Below are positions 1 to 9,776 of a DNA stretch of 64,000 nucleotides, piece after piece. The stretch is taken from assembly GCF_000737845.1 (NCBI RefSeq), contig NZ_ATLK01000001.1, positions 806,001 through 870,000 of the forward strand, written 5' to 3'. How positions within the stretch are numbered: position 1 is the first letter of the stretch; every line of letters begins with the position of its first letter. A program made the translations under genes and the position numbers. The stretch is from Bifidobacterium bombi DSM 19703. GTDB lineage: Bacteria; Actinomycetota; Actinomycetes; Actinomycetales; Bifidobacteriaceae. The notes beneath the pieces were generated by a model. That model ran no database searches. It was given only the letters and a program-made list of their open reading frames with translations, and was not told the DNA's origin.

Positions 1-65
1 CTCCAAACCATTCATCAGTACTCTTGAACCATACTAGCCGCGATGCACAACGCGCGCCAATGGCG

Positions 66-3000
66 TTAGGCACCCAACGAACGCAGGAACTGGGCTTGGG
101 CCATGTCCATTCCGGTCTCCCCCGCTTCGTTCATCCTGGCTTCCGCTACGGCAAGGGTGCGCGCCGGCACGAACATACCGTCATCCACACAGACCTGAGC
201 CGCCTGCGCTACGATCGATGCGACCTCGGGATCCGGCCAAACAGGCATGCCATAGGCACGAAGAACGTTCTTGGCGTCATCAAGATTCGTCGGCACGTCG
301 ATGCACTGCGACTGAGCGCGCAGCAGGAGTTCCTGCAACTCACCCTCCAGCGAAGCTATGCCCGAACCGCTCACATGTTCGCTCATGATATAGCAGGCCG
401 CAGCTACGTCGAATCGATCGTTCATCCATTCCGCATAAGCCAGACGATAATACGCATAAGCGGCATCGTCTCCATCCAGGCTCACTCTCAATGCGTTGAG
501 GCATGCTGCACGTGCGGAACTCCAATCCTCCTCGCGTGCAAGTTGGACCGCAAGGCGCATATGCGACAGCGGATAGGCCGGCGCGTAGGCTACCATCCTG
601 TTCAGGTGCGGCAACGCCGCCTTGGCACCTCGCACCTGGGCAAGGAGGTCCGCAAGCTCCAGATGCGCATAAAACAGATTGTCGGGAATGAGCACCGTGC
701 ACTCGTCACTGGTGGCGAAGAGCCGATTATAGATGACACGTTCGGCATATGAGTTGAAATATCGCGGCACCCCGACGATGGAAGCATACTTTGTATCCAC
801 CTGTGCGACAGTCCTCTCCAAATTGTCTATGGCCTCGTCGATGGCACCGGAAAAGAGCAACTGTCGGGAATGCGCGCGCTGTTCGTCGATCTGCTGGGAA
901 ACCGTGAATCGCAGGTCAGGAGTATCCACACCATCGATCAACGCGCTGCTGACGCTGGAAGCTAACTCCCGTAGTTCCGGATCACCGACTTGCTCGACGA
1001 TGCGCATGGCTTCCTGGGCTTTGGAAACGCTTGGCAGAGAACGATCCTGAGAAAGCCGATGGAAATCCGCCACGACTCTTTGGAGCAAATCGGCGCGCTG
1101 GATGGACAGGCCGCCGACATTGTTCGTTCCAAGCACCTGGGAGGCATGGACGGAAAGTGTGGCGTCATCAAGTTCGGGTTCGGACTGGGAAGTGGCGGGA
1201 GAGAATCGTTTGTCATGCAGGGTGAACCCGGGTTCGACCGGCTTCAGCCCCTGGTTCCCATCCACATCGAGAACCGCCGCGAAATCCCGGTACGTGGCAA
1301 TCGGATCATTCAACCCACGACTGCGGACGACGTCCATAAAGCGAGAGCGGTCGAATGTGACGCTCACGAGGGTTCGCGTCGCCGCACCATTATCCGAACC
1401 AGGAGCCAGATTCACAGATTGCGCGTTCGCGTCGAAATCCCGGGGGGCTTCACTGAATCCCCTGTCGGGGCGATCGTCTGAACCGTCTGAACCGTCTGAA
1501 TCGTCTAGGCTTTCGGAATCGTCAGCAAACACGGATGCGCCGTGCTGATCGCCCATGCCCCCATCACCGTCAGCCGGCCTGGAATCATCCCGTATCGTCG
1601 GGGAACCAGCCACAGTCCCATCGTCATGGACCCCCGCTTCGAACGAGAGTACCGTCTCATCGATATCGACATCTCTCATCAAATCCGCGAATCGTTCATC
1701 GACCGACCCCTCGCCGTCCTTCGCCGTCGAGTCATCCGATTCGCGCGATGGTTGGGAACCGTCTGATTCAAAAGACGCATCGGCACCATCGTGAACCTGC
1801 GACACGTCGGCGGATCTTTCTGCTTCCCCATCGCTCTGCTGCCCGTCTTCGGAGATCACCCCTTGACTTCCATCTTGGGTCCCGCGCTCCTGGCCTGTAT
1901 GTCGGTCCGTACGCACCTGCCCCGCAGACATGGATATCTGTGCAGGGTCACCATGAACATCGCCGTCTTTGGGATCAGCCTTGCTCCTACCCGAATTGCC
2001 CCTATTGCCACGCAACTGTTCGAACGCCTGAAGCGCCTCGGTCATGAACCTCGCCATTGCACTGTCCTGTTCAGCGACGGCGGCCTCAAGACCCAGCGTA
2101 TCGATGCGCAGCGAGACCCGTTGCACTTGCTCGCTGACCCCGAAGCACAGCGCCGCCATCATCAGCCCCACTCGAAGGTCGTACTGAGCACCCATCGTCC
2201 CACGATCCGCGTCATCGAGCCGGACCCACGAACGGGAGTTCAAATCATAACGCTTGGAAGGCATCATCCCCGCTCCAGCCGTGGTGAACGCAATCGCCAC
2301 GTCTCCGCCGGCGAGATTGGAACGGAACTCAGCATCCGAACGGTATGGCAGGCGCAACTGGCGGAGAAGTCGGGAAAGCGTCTGTCGATACCGCCACTCC
2401 CCTGTTCTTGAGTCAGGGATGCCACGCACTTCCTCATGTGTGGCCCTACGACCCTCTCGTGCCACCCGCATCAGACGCGCCATTGATATGGCGCTCGGCT
2501 CGTCCAGGCGGTTGGCATTACGCCCTTCGCCTGTGAAGGGAGCCAGTGCGGGGTTCTCCAACAACGCGCAATCTATCCTCGCGGCCTGTGAAGGCGTCAC
2601 AGTATCCTCGATGGGCAATCGTCCGACCTTCGCGTTGCGCTCAAGCCAAGCGCTCACGGCCGCGAACCGATTGAGATTGCCCTCGATGCGCAGGGCCTCC
2701 AAAGCCGAGGAGACACCCAATGAATCATCCCAGCTGAAAAAGTAGTTCCCGGAATAACTGGAAGTATACAGGTGCAACGGCTCCGCTCCGTGCACCGCCT
2801 CCAGACCTGCGGAAACGGAAAGCACCCCCGTCTGCAACATCAGATCGGCGAAATACTCTTCGAGACCTGAGACCCTCAGACCCTGGGCCTTGGCGCGTGC
2901 GCCGTCCTCGACGCTGCGACGGATGGCACCGATCGGTGCTTGGTCTCCAAGCCTATGGAAGATGCCGCCAGCCCCGAAACCCGAAGCTACACCTTCCACT

Positions 3001-3674
3001 CCTGGAATCATGCATGTGCAGAAGAAAGCCGTCGCTACGGCGTCACGGTATTCGAGATCGACCCTCATGGAGCGCGGCAAATTCACACGCAACTGCTCCA
3101 GAGCATACCTGTCACCCACCTTCAGCCACGAGGCCAGCCAGGTCATCGGCCCATCAGGGGTGCGCCCCACGACGGCGCCTTGCAGTGCCGTGGGCCTGCC
3201 AGCCCTCGGACGATGCAATGGTCCACCGCTTCCCGGTTTTCCAATCCTCGACCCATCGTGAAGCGTCACCTCACCCTCAGCGTTGAACATCATCGCCGGT
3301 ACCATGCCCTGGGTATCCATTTTCTCTGAGCTGCCGCCGAAGACCCGGCCATGCCAGTCCGCCAAGGCCAGCTGGCAGAACGTGGACGAATCCAAAAAGA
3401 CGCCCAACGCGAAGCCGTTGCCACGCAATGAAGGCAACTGCGCCCAACCCAATTTCAGATTCGTGTTCTCCATCGGGAAATCCGCAAATATCCGACGTTT
3501 GACCACCGGCGACAGTGAAACGACATGAGTGAGGAACTCCTGGGGCAAGGAGCGCCGCCCCACTTGCTTCACGCCCTCGCCCACCGACGCCCGACCATGC
3601 TTCCACGAACCTGAATCGTGTGAGGCGCCAGCGTGTTTCGGCCTATGGGGCATGAAGTTTGACATATTCGACAT
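66..3674 (-). CDS. Large TPR-like protein of unknown function
   Basis: A 1202-residue protein that I do not recognise as a named family. Three parts are visible: a globular N-terminal half (about 1-560); a long low-complexity stretch rich in Asp, Ser and Gly (about 560-760) that looks disordered; and an alpha-helical C-terminal part in which about residues 1000-1095 (HLELADLLAQ, SHMRLAVQLA, AYAYYRLAYA) resemble tetratricopeptide repeats. There is no signal peptide and no convincing membrane segment, so a cytoplasmic role is likely. The start is an ATG followed by a near-duplicated MSNMSN; a second ATG lies three codons later and the ribosome site is weak. It is divergent from the membrane protein at 3717. 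TPR-like repeats suggest a scaffold, but the function is unknown. Confidence 0.75.
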   Translation of the reverse strand: MSNMSNFMPHRPKHAGASHDSGSWKHGRASVGEGVKQVGRRSLPQEFLTHVVSLSPVVKRRIFADFPMENTNLKLGWAQLPSLRGNGFALGVFLDSSTFCQLALADWHGRVFGGSSEKMDTQGMVPAMMFNAEGEVTLHDGSRIGKPGSGGPLHRPRAGRPTALQGAVVGRTPDGPMTWLASWLKVGDRYALEQLRVNLPRSMRVDLEYRDAVATAFFCTCMIPGVEGVASGFGAGGIFHRLGDQAPIGAIRRSVEDGARAKAQGLRVSGLEEYFADLMLQTGVLSVSAGLEAVHGAEPLHLYTSSYSGNYFFSWDDSLGVSSALEALRIEGNLNRFAAVSAWLERNAKVGRLPIEDTVTPSQAARIDCALLENPALAPFTGEGRNANRLDEPSAISMARLMRVAREGRRATHEEVRGIPDSRTGEWRYRQTLSRLLRQLRLPYRSDAEFRSNLAGGDVAIAFTTAGAGMMPSKRYDLNSRSWVRLDDADRGTMGAQYDLRVGLMMAALCFGVSEQVQRVSLRIDTLGLEAAVAEQDSAMARFMTEALQAFEQLRGNRGNSGRSKADPKDGDVHGDPAQISMSAGQVRTDRHTGQERGTQDGSQGVISEDGQQSDGEAERSADVSQVHDGADASFESDGSQPSRESDDSTAKDGEGSVDERFADLMRDVDIDETVLSFEAGVHDDGTVAGSPTIRDDSRPADGDGGMGDQHGASVFADDSESLDDSDGSDGSDDRPDRGFSEAPRDFDANAQSVNLAPGSDNGAATRTLVSVTFDRSRFMDVVRSRGLNDPIATYRDFAAVLDVDGNQGLKPVEPGFTLHDKRFSPATSQSEPELDDATLSVHASQVLGTNNVGGLSIQRADLLQRVVADFHRLSQDRSLPSVSKAQEAMRIVEQVGDPELRELASSVSSALIDGVDTPDLRFTVSQQIDEQRAHSRQLLFSGAIDEAIDNLERTVAQVDTKYASIVGVPRYFNSYAERVIYNRLFATSDECTVLIPDNLFYAHLELADLLAQVRGAKAALPHLNRMVAYAPAYPLSHMRLAVQLAREEDWSSARAACLNALRVSLDGDDAAYAYYRLAYAEWMNDRFDVAAACYIMSEHVSGSGIASLEGELQELLLRAQSQCIDVPTNLDDAKNVLRAYGMPVWPDPEVASIVAQAAQVCVDDGMFVPARTLAVAEARMNEAGETGMDMAQAQFLRSLGA
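1475..1506. repeat. Short 9-bp tandem repeat inside the 66-3674 gene
   Basis: About three and a half copies of the unit cgtctgaac, the last full copy having one change. On the coding strand it encodes part of the Asp/Ser/Gly-rich linker. It lies in the disordered middle of the protein and keeps the reading frame, so copy-number change would lengthen or shorten the linker without truncation. Confidence 0.7.
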
Positions 3675-3704
3675 TCTTTCAATTCATTGAGACATTGTTT
3701 CTTA

Positions 3705-3710
3705 TAGAAT
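3705..3710 (+). promoter_or_regulatory. -10 element of a probable leaderless promoter
   Basis: TAGAAT ends 6 nt before the GTG at 3717 and no Shine-Dalgarno sequence precedes that GTG. Transcription would then begin at or next to the start codon. No good -35 hexamer is visible. Confidence 0.4.
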
Positions 3711-3716
3711 AATGAT

Positions 3717-6005
3717 GTGAACCTCCGAACAAGCCTGCAACCCAAAACTGGCACGACGTTGCGCCGCTGCCTTTGCTGGGTTGCCTTGATCGCGCTCGTG
3801 GAATGCGCCATCTTCAACCTGCCGTTCTGGGAGTCGTTCTCCGCAAGCACCGACTCGGCATCGTATCTCAATGCGATGGGAAGTGGGCTGCAAAGGCAAA
3901 GCGACGGGTCGTTAAAGGTAACCGACCCTTCAAATGCCTATCTGGACACGGTTTCGGACGGCACCTCCCCCTTCCTGCGCTTGGACGGCATCGGGAAGGA
4001 CATGGGGCAGGCCACACGCGACGGCAAGACGAAGACGATGAATTCCTTCCATGTTCGGGTCGAGATCAACGGCAAGCTCGTAAGTACGACGTCCGTATCC
4101 ACCGACGTGCCCGCCTCGCTTTACCTCAGGGTTGGACGAGGATCAGCCGTCAGGGTCTGGATCATGGAGGAGCAAGGATCGATTGTCAACTGCACTGCCG
4201 TGCGAGCCAACATCCACGTCCCCTTCAGGTTCGACTGGTGGCGAGTCGCCTTCATGGCGGCGTTGGCGGCACTCTTCGAGGCTTGGAGACCAGGCTCGAA
4301 GCTATGGCGTGTAACGCTCGACACGAAGGACGGGGCTCAACGGAAGGTCTTCGCCGGGTATGCCCTGATTGTGGTGGCGATGGCCTCCTATACCATCATT
4401 AAAGCCGTGCTCCATACGCCTCCTCTGCGATTCCACGATCCGGGGAACTACACATACGATTTCGATCAGTATGGTCATCTGGCCGATTCGCTGATTCACG
4501 GACGCACTTGGCTCGATCTTCCCGTGCCTGACGCTCTGAAGAAAGCTGCGAACCCCTACGACCCGTCCATCAGAGAGGCGCTCTTGGACCGAGGAGTCAC
4601 ACCAATCTATTGGGATTATGCCTTTTTCAAGGGCCATTGGTACACCTATTTCGGCGTACTGCCGGCATTGCTGCTTTTCGTGCCGTACCGTCTGGTCTCG
4701 CGTCTCGTGGTTCCCGGGGGCAGGATGCTTCCCTCAGCGGCGGCTGTCGCGTTCTTTATGTGCCTTTTCCTTATCTTCGCAGCGTTGCTTGTGATACGCA
4801 TCATCGAATCGATTGCGCCCAAGACTTCCTTGGCCGCCGCATCGATGGCGGTGACGCTTCTCGTTCTCGGGTCGAACGCCGCATATTTGATATTCCGTAT
4901 GAATTTCTATTCGGTGCCCTTCGCGGCATCATTGATGTTCAGCGTCATCGGATTGTGGTTCTGGTTCGGCGCGGGCGGCAAAACCGTAAGACATGCCGTA
5001 ACCATAGGCTCCTCGCCGGCCGTATCGTGGCCTCATCTCGCCGCTGGCTGTGCATGCGTCGCGGCGAATCTCGGGTGCAGACCGCCATTCGCCTTGACGG
5101 CGCTGCTTGGTATACCGCTCTTCTGGCCTCAGCTGAAGGCCCTTGCCGAAGGTTTCACCTCTGGTGTATCGACACGCCTGCACTGCAGCGGGATTCATCA
5201 TCAACCAACCCATTCCGGCCACGCTCATGACGCGATTGTAGTCGTTGCGGCGGTTCTGGCACCGACATTCGCCATGGTTCTGCCGATATGCACGTACAAC
5301 TTCAGTCGTTTCGGATCACCGATCAACTTCGGTGACCATTACCAGCTCACCGTCGCAGACATGACATCCATGCGCAACCCCGTGGGCAATTGGCTTCCCA
5401 CATTAGGCTATTATCTGTTCCTTCCACTTCGTTTCACCGCGCAGTTCCCGTTCATTGCCCTCAACCCGATGCCGCTTGGTCATTGGAGCTACACTGAGCC
5501 TATGATTGGTGGCATCATCACCTTGTGCCCATTGTTACTGACTGCCTTGGCGACGCCGCTGATATGCAAACGAACGGGACAACGGCGCTGTTGCATCGCG
5601 CTCTCGTGCTGTCTGTTCCTAGCGTTCGCGCAACTGCTGATAGACACCGTTCGGGGCGGACTCGCCTGGCGCTACATGACCGACTCAGGATGGCTGTTCG
5701 CATTGGCTGCCTTGCCGACCATGCTCGCGGCACTTCCGTCGAGTCCGGACATACGGATGACGGACGATCTCCAAATGTCATATGGCACCGGCCTCTGGAA
5801 CAGGGTGCAACACTGGGTCAGACCCACTCCCCACCACACGGCCGCCGTCCGCGTCAAAGCCTTGCGACTGCTAATCGCCTTGCTTCTGGTGTTCAGTATG
5901 GCCATGACCCTGCTTTCGATGTTCGTTCCCGGACGTGACGACGCGTTGCAACGCAACGATCAAGTGCTCTACCACGCCATGCAATCATGGTTCTCTCTCC
6001 TGTAA
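3717..6005 (+). CDS. Polytopic membrane protein, possible glycosyltransferase
   Basis: A 762-residue integral membrane protein. After a first hydrophobic segment (about residues 15-35) comes a large non-membrane region (about 40-165), then many membrane-spanning segments to the C-terminus. The arrangement resembles GT39/GT-C-type glycosyltransferases and related actinobacterial envelope proteins, which use lipid-linked sugars outside the membrane. The soluble stretch DFDQYGHLADSLIHGRTW after an early membrane segment fits the acidic loop of such enzymes, but I cannot name the substrate. The GTG start sits 6 nt behind a -10-like hexamer, consistent with leaderless initiation. It is convergent with the aminotransferase at 6150. 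The membrane location is certain; the glycosyltransferase role is inference. Confidence 0.75.
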   Translation: MNLRTSLQPKTGTTLRRCLCWVALIALVECAIFNLPFWESFSASTDSASYLNAMGSGLQRQSDGSLKVTDPSNAYLDTVSDGTSPFLRLDGIGKDMGQATRDGKTKTMNSFHVRVEINGKLVSTTSVSTDVPASLYLRVGRGSAVRVWIMEEQGSIVNCTAVRANIHVPFRFDWWRVAFMAALAALFEAWRPGSKLWRVTLDTKDGAQRKVFAGYALIVVAMASYTIIKAVLHTPPLRFHDPGNYTYDFDQYGHLADSLIHGRTWLDLPVPDALKKAANPYDPSIREALLDRGVTPIYWDYAFFKGHWYTYFGVLPALLLFVPYRLVSRLVVPGGRMLPSAAAVAFFMCLFLIFAALLVIRIIESIAPKTSLAAASMAVTLLVLGSNAAYLIFRMNFYSVPFAASLMFSVIGLWFWFGAGGKTVRHAVTIGSSPAVSWPHLAAGCACVAANLGCRPPFALTALLGIPLFWPQLKALAEGFTSGVSTRLHCSGIHHQPTHSGHAHDAIVVVAAVLAPTFAMVLPICTYNFSRFGSPINFGDHYQLTVADMTSMRNPVGNWLPTLGYYLFLPLRFTAQFPFIALNPMPLGHWSYTEPMIGGIITLCPLLLTALATPLICKRTGQRRCCIALSCCLFLAFAQLLIDTVRGGLAWRYMTDSGWLFALAALPTMLAALPSSPDIRMTDDLQMSYGTGLWNRVQHWVRPTPHHTAAVRVKALRLLIALLLVFSMAMTLLSMFVPGRDDALQRNDQVLYHAMQSWFSLL

Positions 6006-6149
6006 AGGACGATCGGCTCGATGGAGCGACCGGACACGTACAGCCCACGTCGTAAATCGTGCGCTGCGATGACCATATACCGTACCCCAGACGCACGGGC
6101 CGAAACCTTCAAAAGCCACAAGGAAGTCCGAAACCGTGCCACCATAGGG

Positions 6150-7340
6150 CTAATGAAGCACCAAGACTTCGACGGCGCGAAGAACCGACTCCACATTGCG
6201 CTCGAACACAGGTGGCTCAGGCAACAGCGAAAGCGCCAGATATCCATTGCCCGGCATATCGAAGAAATAGCCCGGTTGCCCAGTCAACCCCTCATGTTCA
6301 ATGAGGTAGAGCACTAATTCGTTCTCGTCCATCGACGACGGCAGGCGCACCAACACATTCCAACCACCCTCGGGACGCAGCAACGACACAAGACCGGAAC
6401 TGTCGTCCAATAACTCCCGCAGCCGCCGGAGATTGACGTGGGTGCGACGGCGTACTTTCTCGAGCTGACCTCTCGCACTGTCGAGCAATTCAGGTAGGGT
6501 ATCCAAAATGATGTTGCTCATGGGAAGATAATCGTCGGCAATGATGTCCAGGCGCCTCTGTGCTTCACGTACATCGTCGTCGGGCCCGGAGACTTCAATC
6601 CATCCCACCTTGGCATGTGGAGCCGCCAACAGCTTCGAAAAGCCGTCAAGAGCGAAAATCAGCGCACCTGTTTCACCTGCGAATCTGCTGTTGCCCGAAA
6701 ACGGCTCCAGATCGTAATCGAAGAAGACCTCGTCGGCTATGAGGGCCACGCCTCGGCTGGCGCACAGCCGCAACAATGCCTGTCGTTCCTCAGGCTTGAC
6801 ATATGAACCCGTGGGATTGTTCGGATTGATGACCACCAAGGCACGCACACGATCACCGCACGGTCCATCGAGCAACGCCTCGATGGCCGATACGGTGATG
6901 AACCATGATCCATCGAAGGAGAGCTGGTATTCGACCGTCTCAACGTTCTCCAAGCGACCAATCGATTCAATCAGCGGATAACCTGGCTTGGGAGCCAGAA
7001 CCACATCCCCGGAATCACAGAGAAGCTTGAAAAGCCAGGAATACGCCTCGGACGTAGAACTGAGCAGATACAAATGCTCCGGATCGACCCGCCGAACCGG
7101 ACTACCCTCATCCTCGGATCGCGTGGAGAGAAACCGAGCGAGCATCTCGCGTGATTCCAAAGGCCCACGAGGCTGGGCATCATAAACGCCGGGTACCTCG
7201 GTGGGCGCCAGTCCATGCATCGTGGGATTTGAGTCGTTCAATTTACCGAGCGTTTTGCCGGCGATTCTCGAACGGGTCTCGGCCAATGCTATGGGGTTGA
7301 GCTCATCACTGCCGATCCTATTGGAAAACCTGACTCTCAC
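6150..7340 (-). CDS. PLP-dependent class I/II aminotransferase
   Basis: A fold-type I pyridoxal-phosphate aminotransferase of about 396 residues that transfers amino groups between amino acids and 2-oxo acids in the cytoplasm. Visible motifs are the substrate/cofactor loop VINPNNPTGSY, the PLP-ring Asp in ADEVFFDY, and DGFSKLLAAPHAKVGW with the Schiff-base Lys. The frame is open upstream into ppgK, but the GTG at 7340 (protein VRVRFSNRIG) lies 4 bp after the ppgK stop and gives the usual length, so I chose it; the ribosome site is weak. It probably forms an operon with ppgK. Sequence alone does not settle the substrate; alanine or aromatic amino acids are possible. Confidence 0.85.
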   Translation of the reverse strand: MRVRFSNRIGSDELNPIALAETRSRIAGKTLGKLNDSNPTMHGLAPTEVPGVYDAQPRGPLESREMLARFLSTRSEDEGSPVRRVDPEHLYLLSSTSEAYSWLFKLLCDSGDVVLAPKPGYPLIESIGRLENVETVEYQLSFDGSWFITVSAIEALLDGPCGDRVRALVVINPNNPTGSYVKPEERQALLRLCASRGVALIADEVFFDYDLEPFSGNSRFAGETGALIFALDGFSKLLAAPHAKVGWIEVSGPDDDVREAQRRLDIIADDYLPMSNIILDTLPELLDSARGQLEKVRRRTHVNLRRLRELLDDSSGLVSLLRPEGGWNVLVRLPSSMDENELVLYLIEHEGLTGQPGYFFDMPGNGYLALSLLPEPPVFERNVESVLRAVEVLVLH

Positions 7341-7344
7341 AACC

Positions 7345-8115
7345 CTAAAGGAGTTTGGTGGTGGCGTAATAAGCGGCGCCGATGATGCCCGCCTCATTAC
7401 GCAATGTAGCCGGCACCATCGGGGTCTGCACGTCAACGTATGGAAGGAACTTCTCGCTCATACGGCTTACGCCGCCGCCGACCACGAAGAGTTCAGGGCT
7501 GAAATACAGCTCCAGCAGGCTGTAATACTTGGTAAGTCGCTTGGCCCACTTCTTATAGCCCAGGCTCTGCTTGTCACGTACGCCTGAGGACGCATACTTC
7601 TCCGCGTCTCCCTTGCCCTTGCGTAATTCGATGTGGCCGAGTTCGGTGTTGGGAATCAACACACCATTGTAGATAAGAGCAGTGCCGATGCCCGTGCCAA
7701 GGGTCGTGGCTATGACCAATCCGTCCTGCCCCTTCGCTGCGCCGAACTGTTGCTCAGCCAGACCGGCGGCGTCGGCATCGTTGACGACGACTACCGGTTT
7801 CCCACAGGCTTCGGAGAAGACCTGCGTCGGGTCAACGCCGACCCACGACTGATCGAGGTTTGCGATGAAGTCAATCGGTTTGCCGGGCTTGACGGGCGCA
7901 GGGAAGGCTATACCGATGGGCGCACCCTCAGGAACCTCAAAATGTTTGATCTGCTCCTTGACGACTTCAGCCAATGCCTTGGGGGTGGAGTTCTCCGGAG
8001 TCAATATTTTGTAGCGTGGTTCCGCGAACTGGCCTTTCTCCAAATCCACCGGCGCCGCCTTAATGCCCGACCCACCGATGTCGATGCCAAAAGCCTGTGC
8101 TGTCTCAATCATCAT
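7345..8115 (-). CDS. ppgK: Polyphosphate glucokinase
   Basis: A ROK-family sugar kinase of about 256 residues that phosphorylates glucose to glucose-6-phosphate with polyphosphate or ATP, feeding the bifid shunt. The N-terminal phosphate-binding motif FGIDIGGSGIKAAPVD, the second phosphate loop TTLGTGIGTALI and the glucose-binding segment NTELGHIEL are typical of actinobacterial PpgK. I chose the first of two adjacent ATGs (8115 or 8112) because AGAGGGG precedes it; longer upstream versions lack a ribosome site. A perfect 12-bp palindrome lies just upstream, suggesting sugar-responsive repression. The aminotransferase follows after 4 bp. Confidence is high. Confidence 0.92.
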   Translation of the reverse strand: MMIETAQAFGIDIGGSGIKAAPVDLEKGQFAEPRYKILTPENSTPKALAEVVKEQIKHFEVPEGAPIGIAFPAPVKPGKPIDFIANLDQSWVGVDPTQVFSEACGKPVVVVNDADAAGLAEQQFGAAKGQDGLVIATTLGTGIGTALIYNGVLIPNTELGHIELRKGKGDAEKYASSGVRDKQSLGYKKWAKRLTKYYSLLELYFSPELFVVGGGVSRMSEKFLPYVDVQTPMVPATLRNEAGIIGAAYYATTKLL

Positions 8116-8127
8116 TGCCCCTCTTGT

Positions 8128-8139
8128 AGTGTTAACACT
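8128..8139. promoter_or_regulatory. 12-bp palindrome, putative operator of ppgK
   Basis: AGTGTTAACACT is a perfect inverted repeat 12 bp upstream of the ppgK start, downstream of a -10-like TACAAT on the minus strand. That position would let a bound repressor block transcription. The regulator family is not identifiable from the site alone. Confidence 0.45.
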
Positions 8140-8221
8140 TACGATTGTAGTAACCCTGCTCACGCCAGGAATGAAAACGTGGATATTCTATCTCACAGGA
8201 TAGCCAAGACGCCAGGTGCGC

Positions 8222-9307
8222 CTATGACCGCGTCGCGCCGGAAAACGGTTTCATCGGACGCCACTTGGGGTCATGCAGCAAAGACCTGGAGTCAGTCCAT
8301 CCTTTGAATATCTGTACCAGACCGGTCCTGAAGTGAGCTCGGTCGACAGCCAGGAGCCTGATGACCTCCTTGAGCGCCGTCAGCAGCGTGCCCAAGCCGA
8401 ACAGCAATGGCCTGTAATCGCCGTAAGCCATGAAATAACGGGCCATGTAGCCGCGATTGCGCATGATGTGATAACGGTTCATGTCCGAAGTAGAATTCAG
8501 CTGCCTGACTCCGGCAATGTCCCAGTTATCGATGACGCGCGTGCGACGAATCACCTTGTCGTCGATGACAATCGGTGTTGTCACCTTACTGGCAAGATAA
8601 CCATAGACAGTGTCATCCCAATAAATGAAGAAACGTGGATCCGGTAGGCCTATGCGCTCCACGACACGACGTCGGAACAAGGCGCCTTCAAAGCACATCG
8701 TATTCATGGCCCGGTAGCCCGAGAGCCCGAACGTGGCGGGAGCAACGGGATTGGGGATGCCCAACGGAACAATGAAATCGTATTGCCAGTAGAACGGACC
8801 GCCGTCGTAATCCAAGCGCGAACCCTGGATGACGTCGTGATGATCGGTCCATCCAGCCAACGTCCTTATCGCGTCAGGAAGCACGGCCACATCATCGTCC
8901 ATCACCCAAAACCACTCCGCACCCAACTCGTAAGCCTTCTTCACACCGTTGGAGAACCCTCCGGAACCACCGATATTGCCGCTTTGAGGAAGGTAGACCA
9001 CGCGCGATGTGCCTCCCTGCTCATCAGTCGCCGCCTTACCCCATTTGACCATCATCCTGTCCGCGAACCGTGCGACCATGTCCTCGGTACGGTCGCTGTG
9101 CTCGTTGTCGACGACTATGACGCGCCAAGGTGAGTTTTCAAGTCCGCACAGAGAATCAAGCAATTGCTCCAGCAGCTCCTGACGCTTGTAGGTAACCACG
9201 ACGACCGCCAGACGCTCAATGCCTCTGTCGCCCCCGCGGTCATGTTTCACCATGCCTTTGGCACCTGCCGTCATACCTGTATCGTGCAAATCCTGTATCT
9301 TATCCAT
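8222..9307 (-). CDS. Family 2 glycosyltransferase
   Basis: A 361-residue GT-A fold transferase that uses a nucleotide-sugar donor, probably in cell-surface polysaccharide assembly. The fold starts at LAVVVVTYKRQELLEQLL, has the nucleotide-binding VIVVDNEHSD, the metal-binding acidic triplet WFWVMDDDVAVL, and a later WDDTVYGY that fits the catalytic-base region. The overall form resembles rhamnosyl- and galactofuranosyltransferases (GlfT2-like). I chose the ATG at 9307; upstream codons are out of character and a -10-like AAGAAT lies 6 nt before it. It stands alone between ppgK and the riboflavin operon. Acceptor and sugar are unknown. Confidence 0.85.
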   Translation of the reverse strand: MDKIQDLHDTGMTAGAKGMVKHDRGGDRGIERLAVVVVTYKRQELLEQLLDSLCGLENSPWRVIVVDNEHSDRTEDMVARFADRMMVKWGKAATDEQGGTSRVVYLPQSGNIGGSGGFSNGVKKAYELGAEWFWVMDDDVAVLPDAIRTLAGWTDHHDVIQGSRLDYDGGPFYWQYDFIVPLGIPNPVAPATFGLSGYRAMNTMCFEGALFRRRVVERIGLPDPRFFIYWDDTVYGYLASKVTTPIVIDDKVIRRTRVIDNWDIAGVRQLNSTSDMNRYHIMRNRGYMARYFMAYGDYRPLLFGLGTLLTALKEVIRLLAVDRAHFRTGLVQIFKGWTDSRSLLHDPKWRPMKPFSGATRS

Positions 9308-9628
9308 GGTTCCATTCTTGCACGCACGCCGAACGAGGAACGGTCGAAAACCGGCGAACCGTGTGGTGCAGCGCCGATACACGTACGAGAAAACTTGACC
9401 GGAGCCCTTTCATGCCGATGTTTCACGCCCCACCTATACCGCCACACCGGTGCACCCGCGCTGGCACGGCACGGTGGAATGCACCGGAACGGCATGTCGG
9501 TACGAAGGCGAGAGGTGTGTAGGCCTGAATGAAAGCCCGACAGCCACGCGACTGGCGATCGGCAGTTGCGCCTGCGGCGGACGCAGCCATCGTTTGACCT
9601 GACTTCGGTGTATAGGTTAATTTGCAAG
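9308..9628. other. Intergenic region before the FMN riboswitch
   Basis: About 320 bp between two divergent transcription units. It must contain the promoters of the glycosyltransferase gene and of the riboswitch-led operon, but no clear -35/-10 pair is visible. The open frames here show no family features and overlap the riboswitch; I regard them as spurious. Confidence 0.5.
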
Positions 9629-9762
9629 TTTCAGGGAAGGTGAGATTCCTTACTGGCGGTAACGGCCGGACCGGCGCATAACGATCCGTGCCGGAGCCCG
9701 CGCGCCGAGAATACGGCTGATTTGGTGAGATTCCAAGGCCAACGGTTACAGTCCGGATGAAA
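9629..9762 (+). ncRNA. FMN riboswitch (RFN element)
   Basis: The conserved blocks of the FMN aptamer appear in order: CAGGGAAGGTGAGATTCC, ACTGGCGGTAA, a variable arm, GAGCCCGCG, TTTGGTGAGATTCCAAGGCC, AACGGTTACAGTCCGGATG, then AAGAAA. TTTCA at 9629-9633 pairs with TGAAA at 9758-9762 to close P1. The GGAG of the downstream gene begins only 6 nt after P1, so control of translation initiation by FMN is likely. It leads the riboflavin-transporter operon. Identification is firm. Confidence 0.95.
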
Positions 9763-9776
9763 GAAACGGAGCTCGA

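Noticed and set aside
9271..9627. 118-codon minus-strand open frame before the FMN riboswitch
   Set aside because: Very rich in Arg and Cys, overlaps the start of the glycosyltransferase gene, and has no family features.
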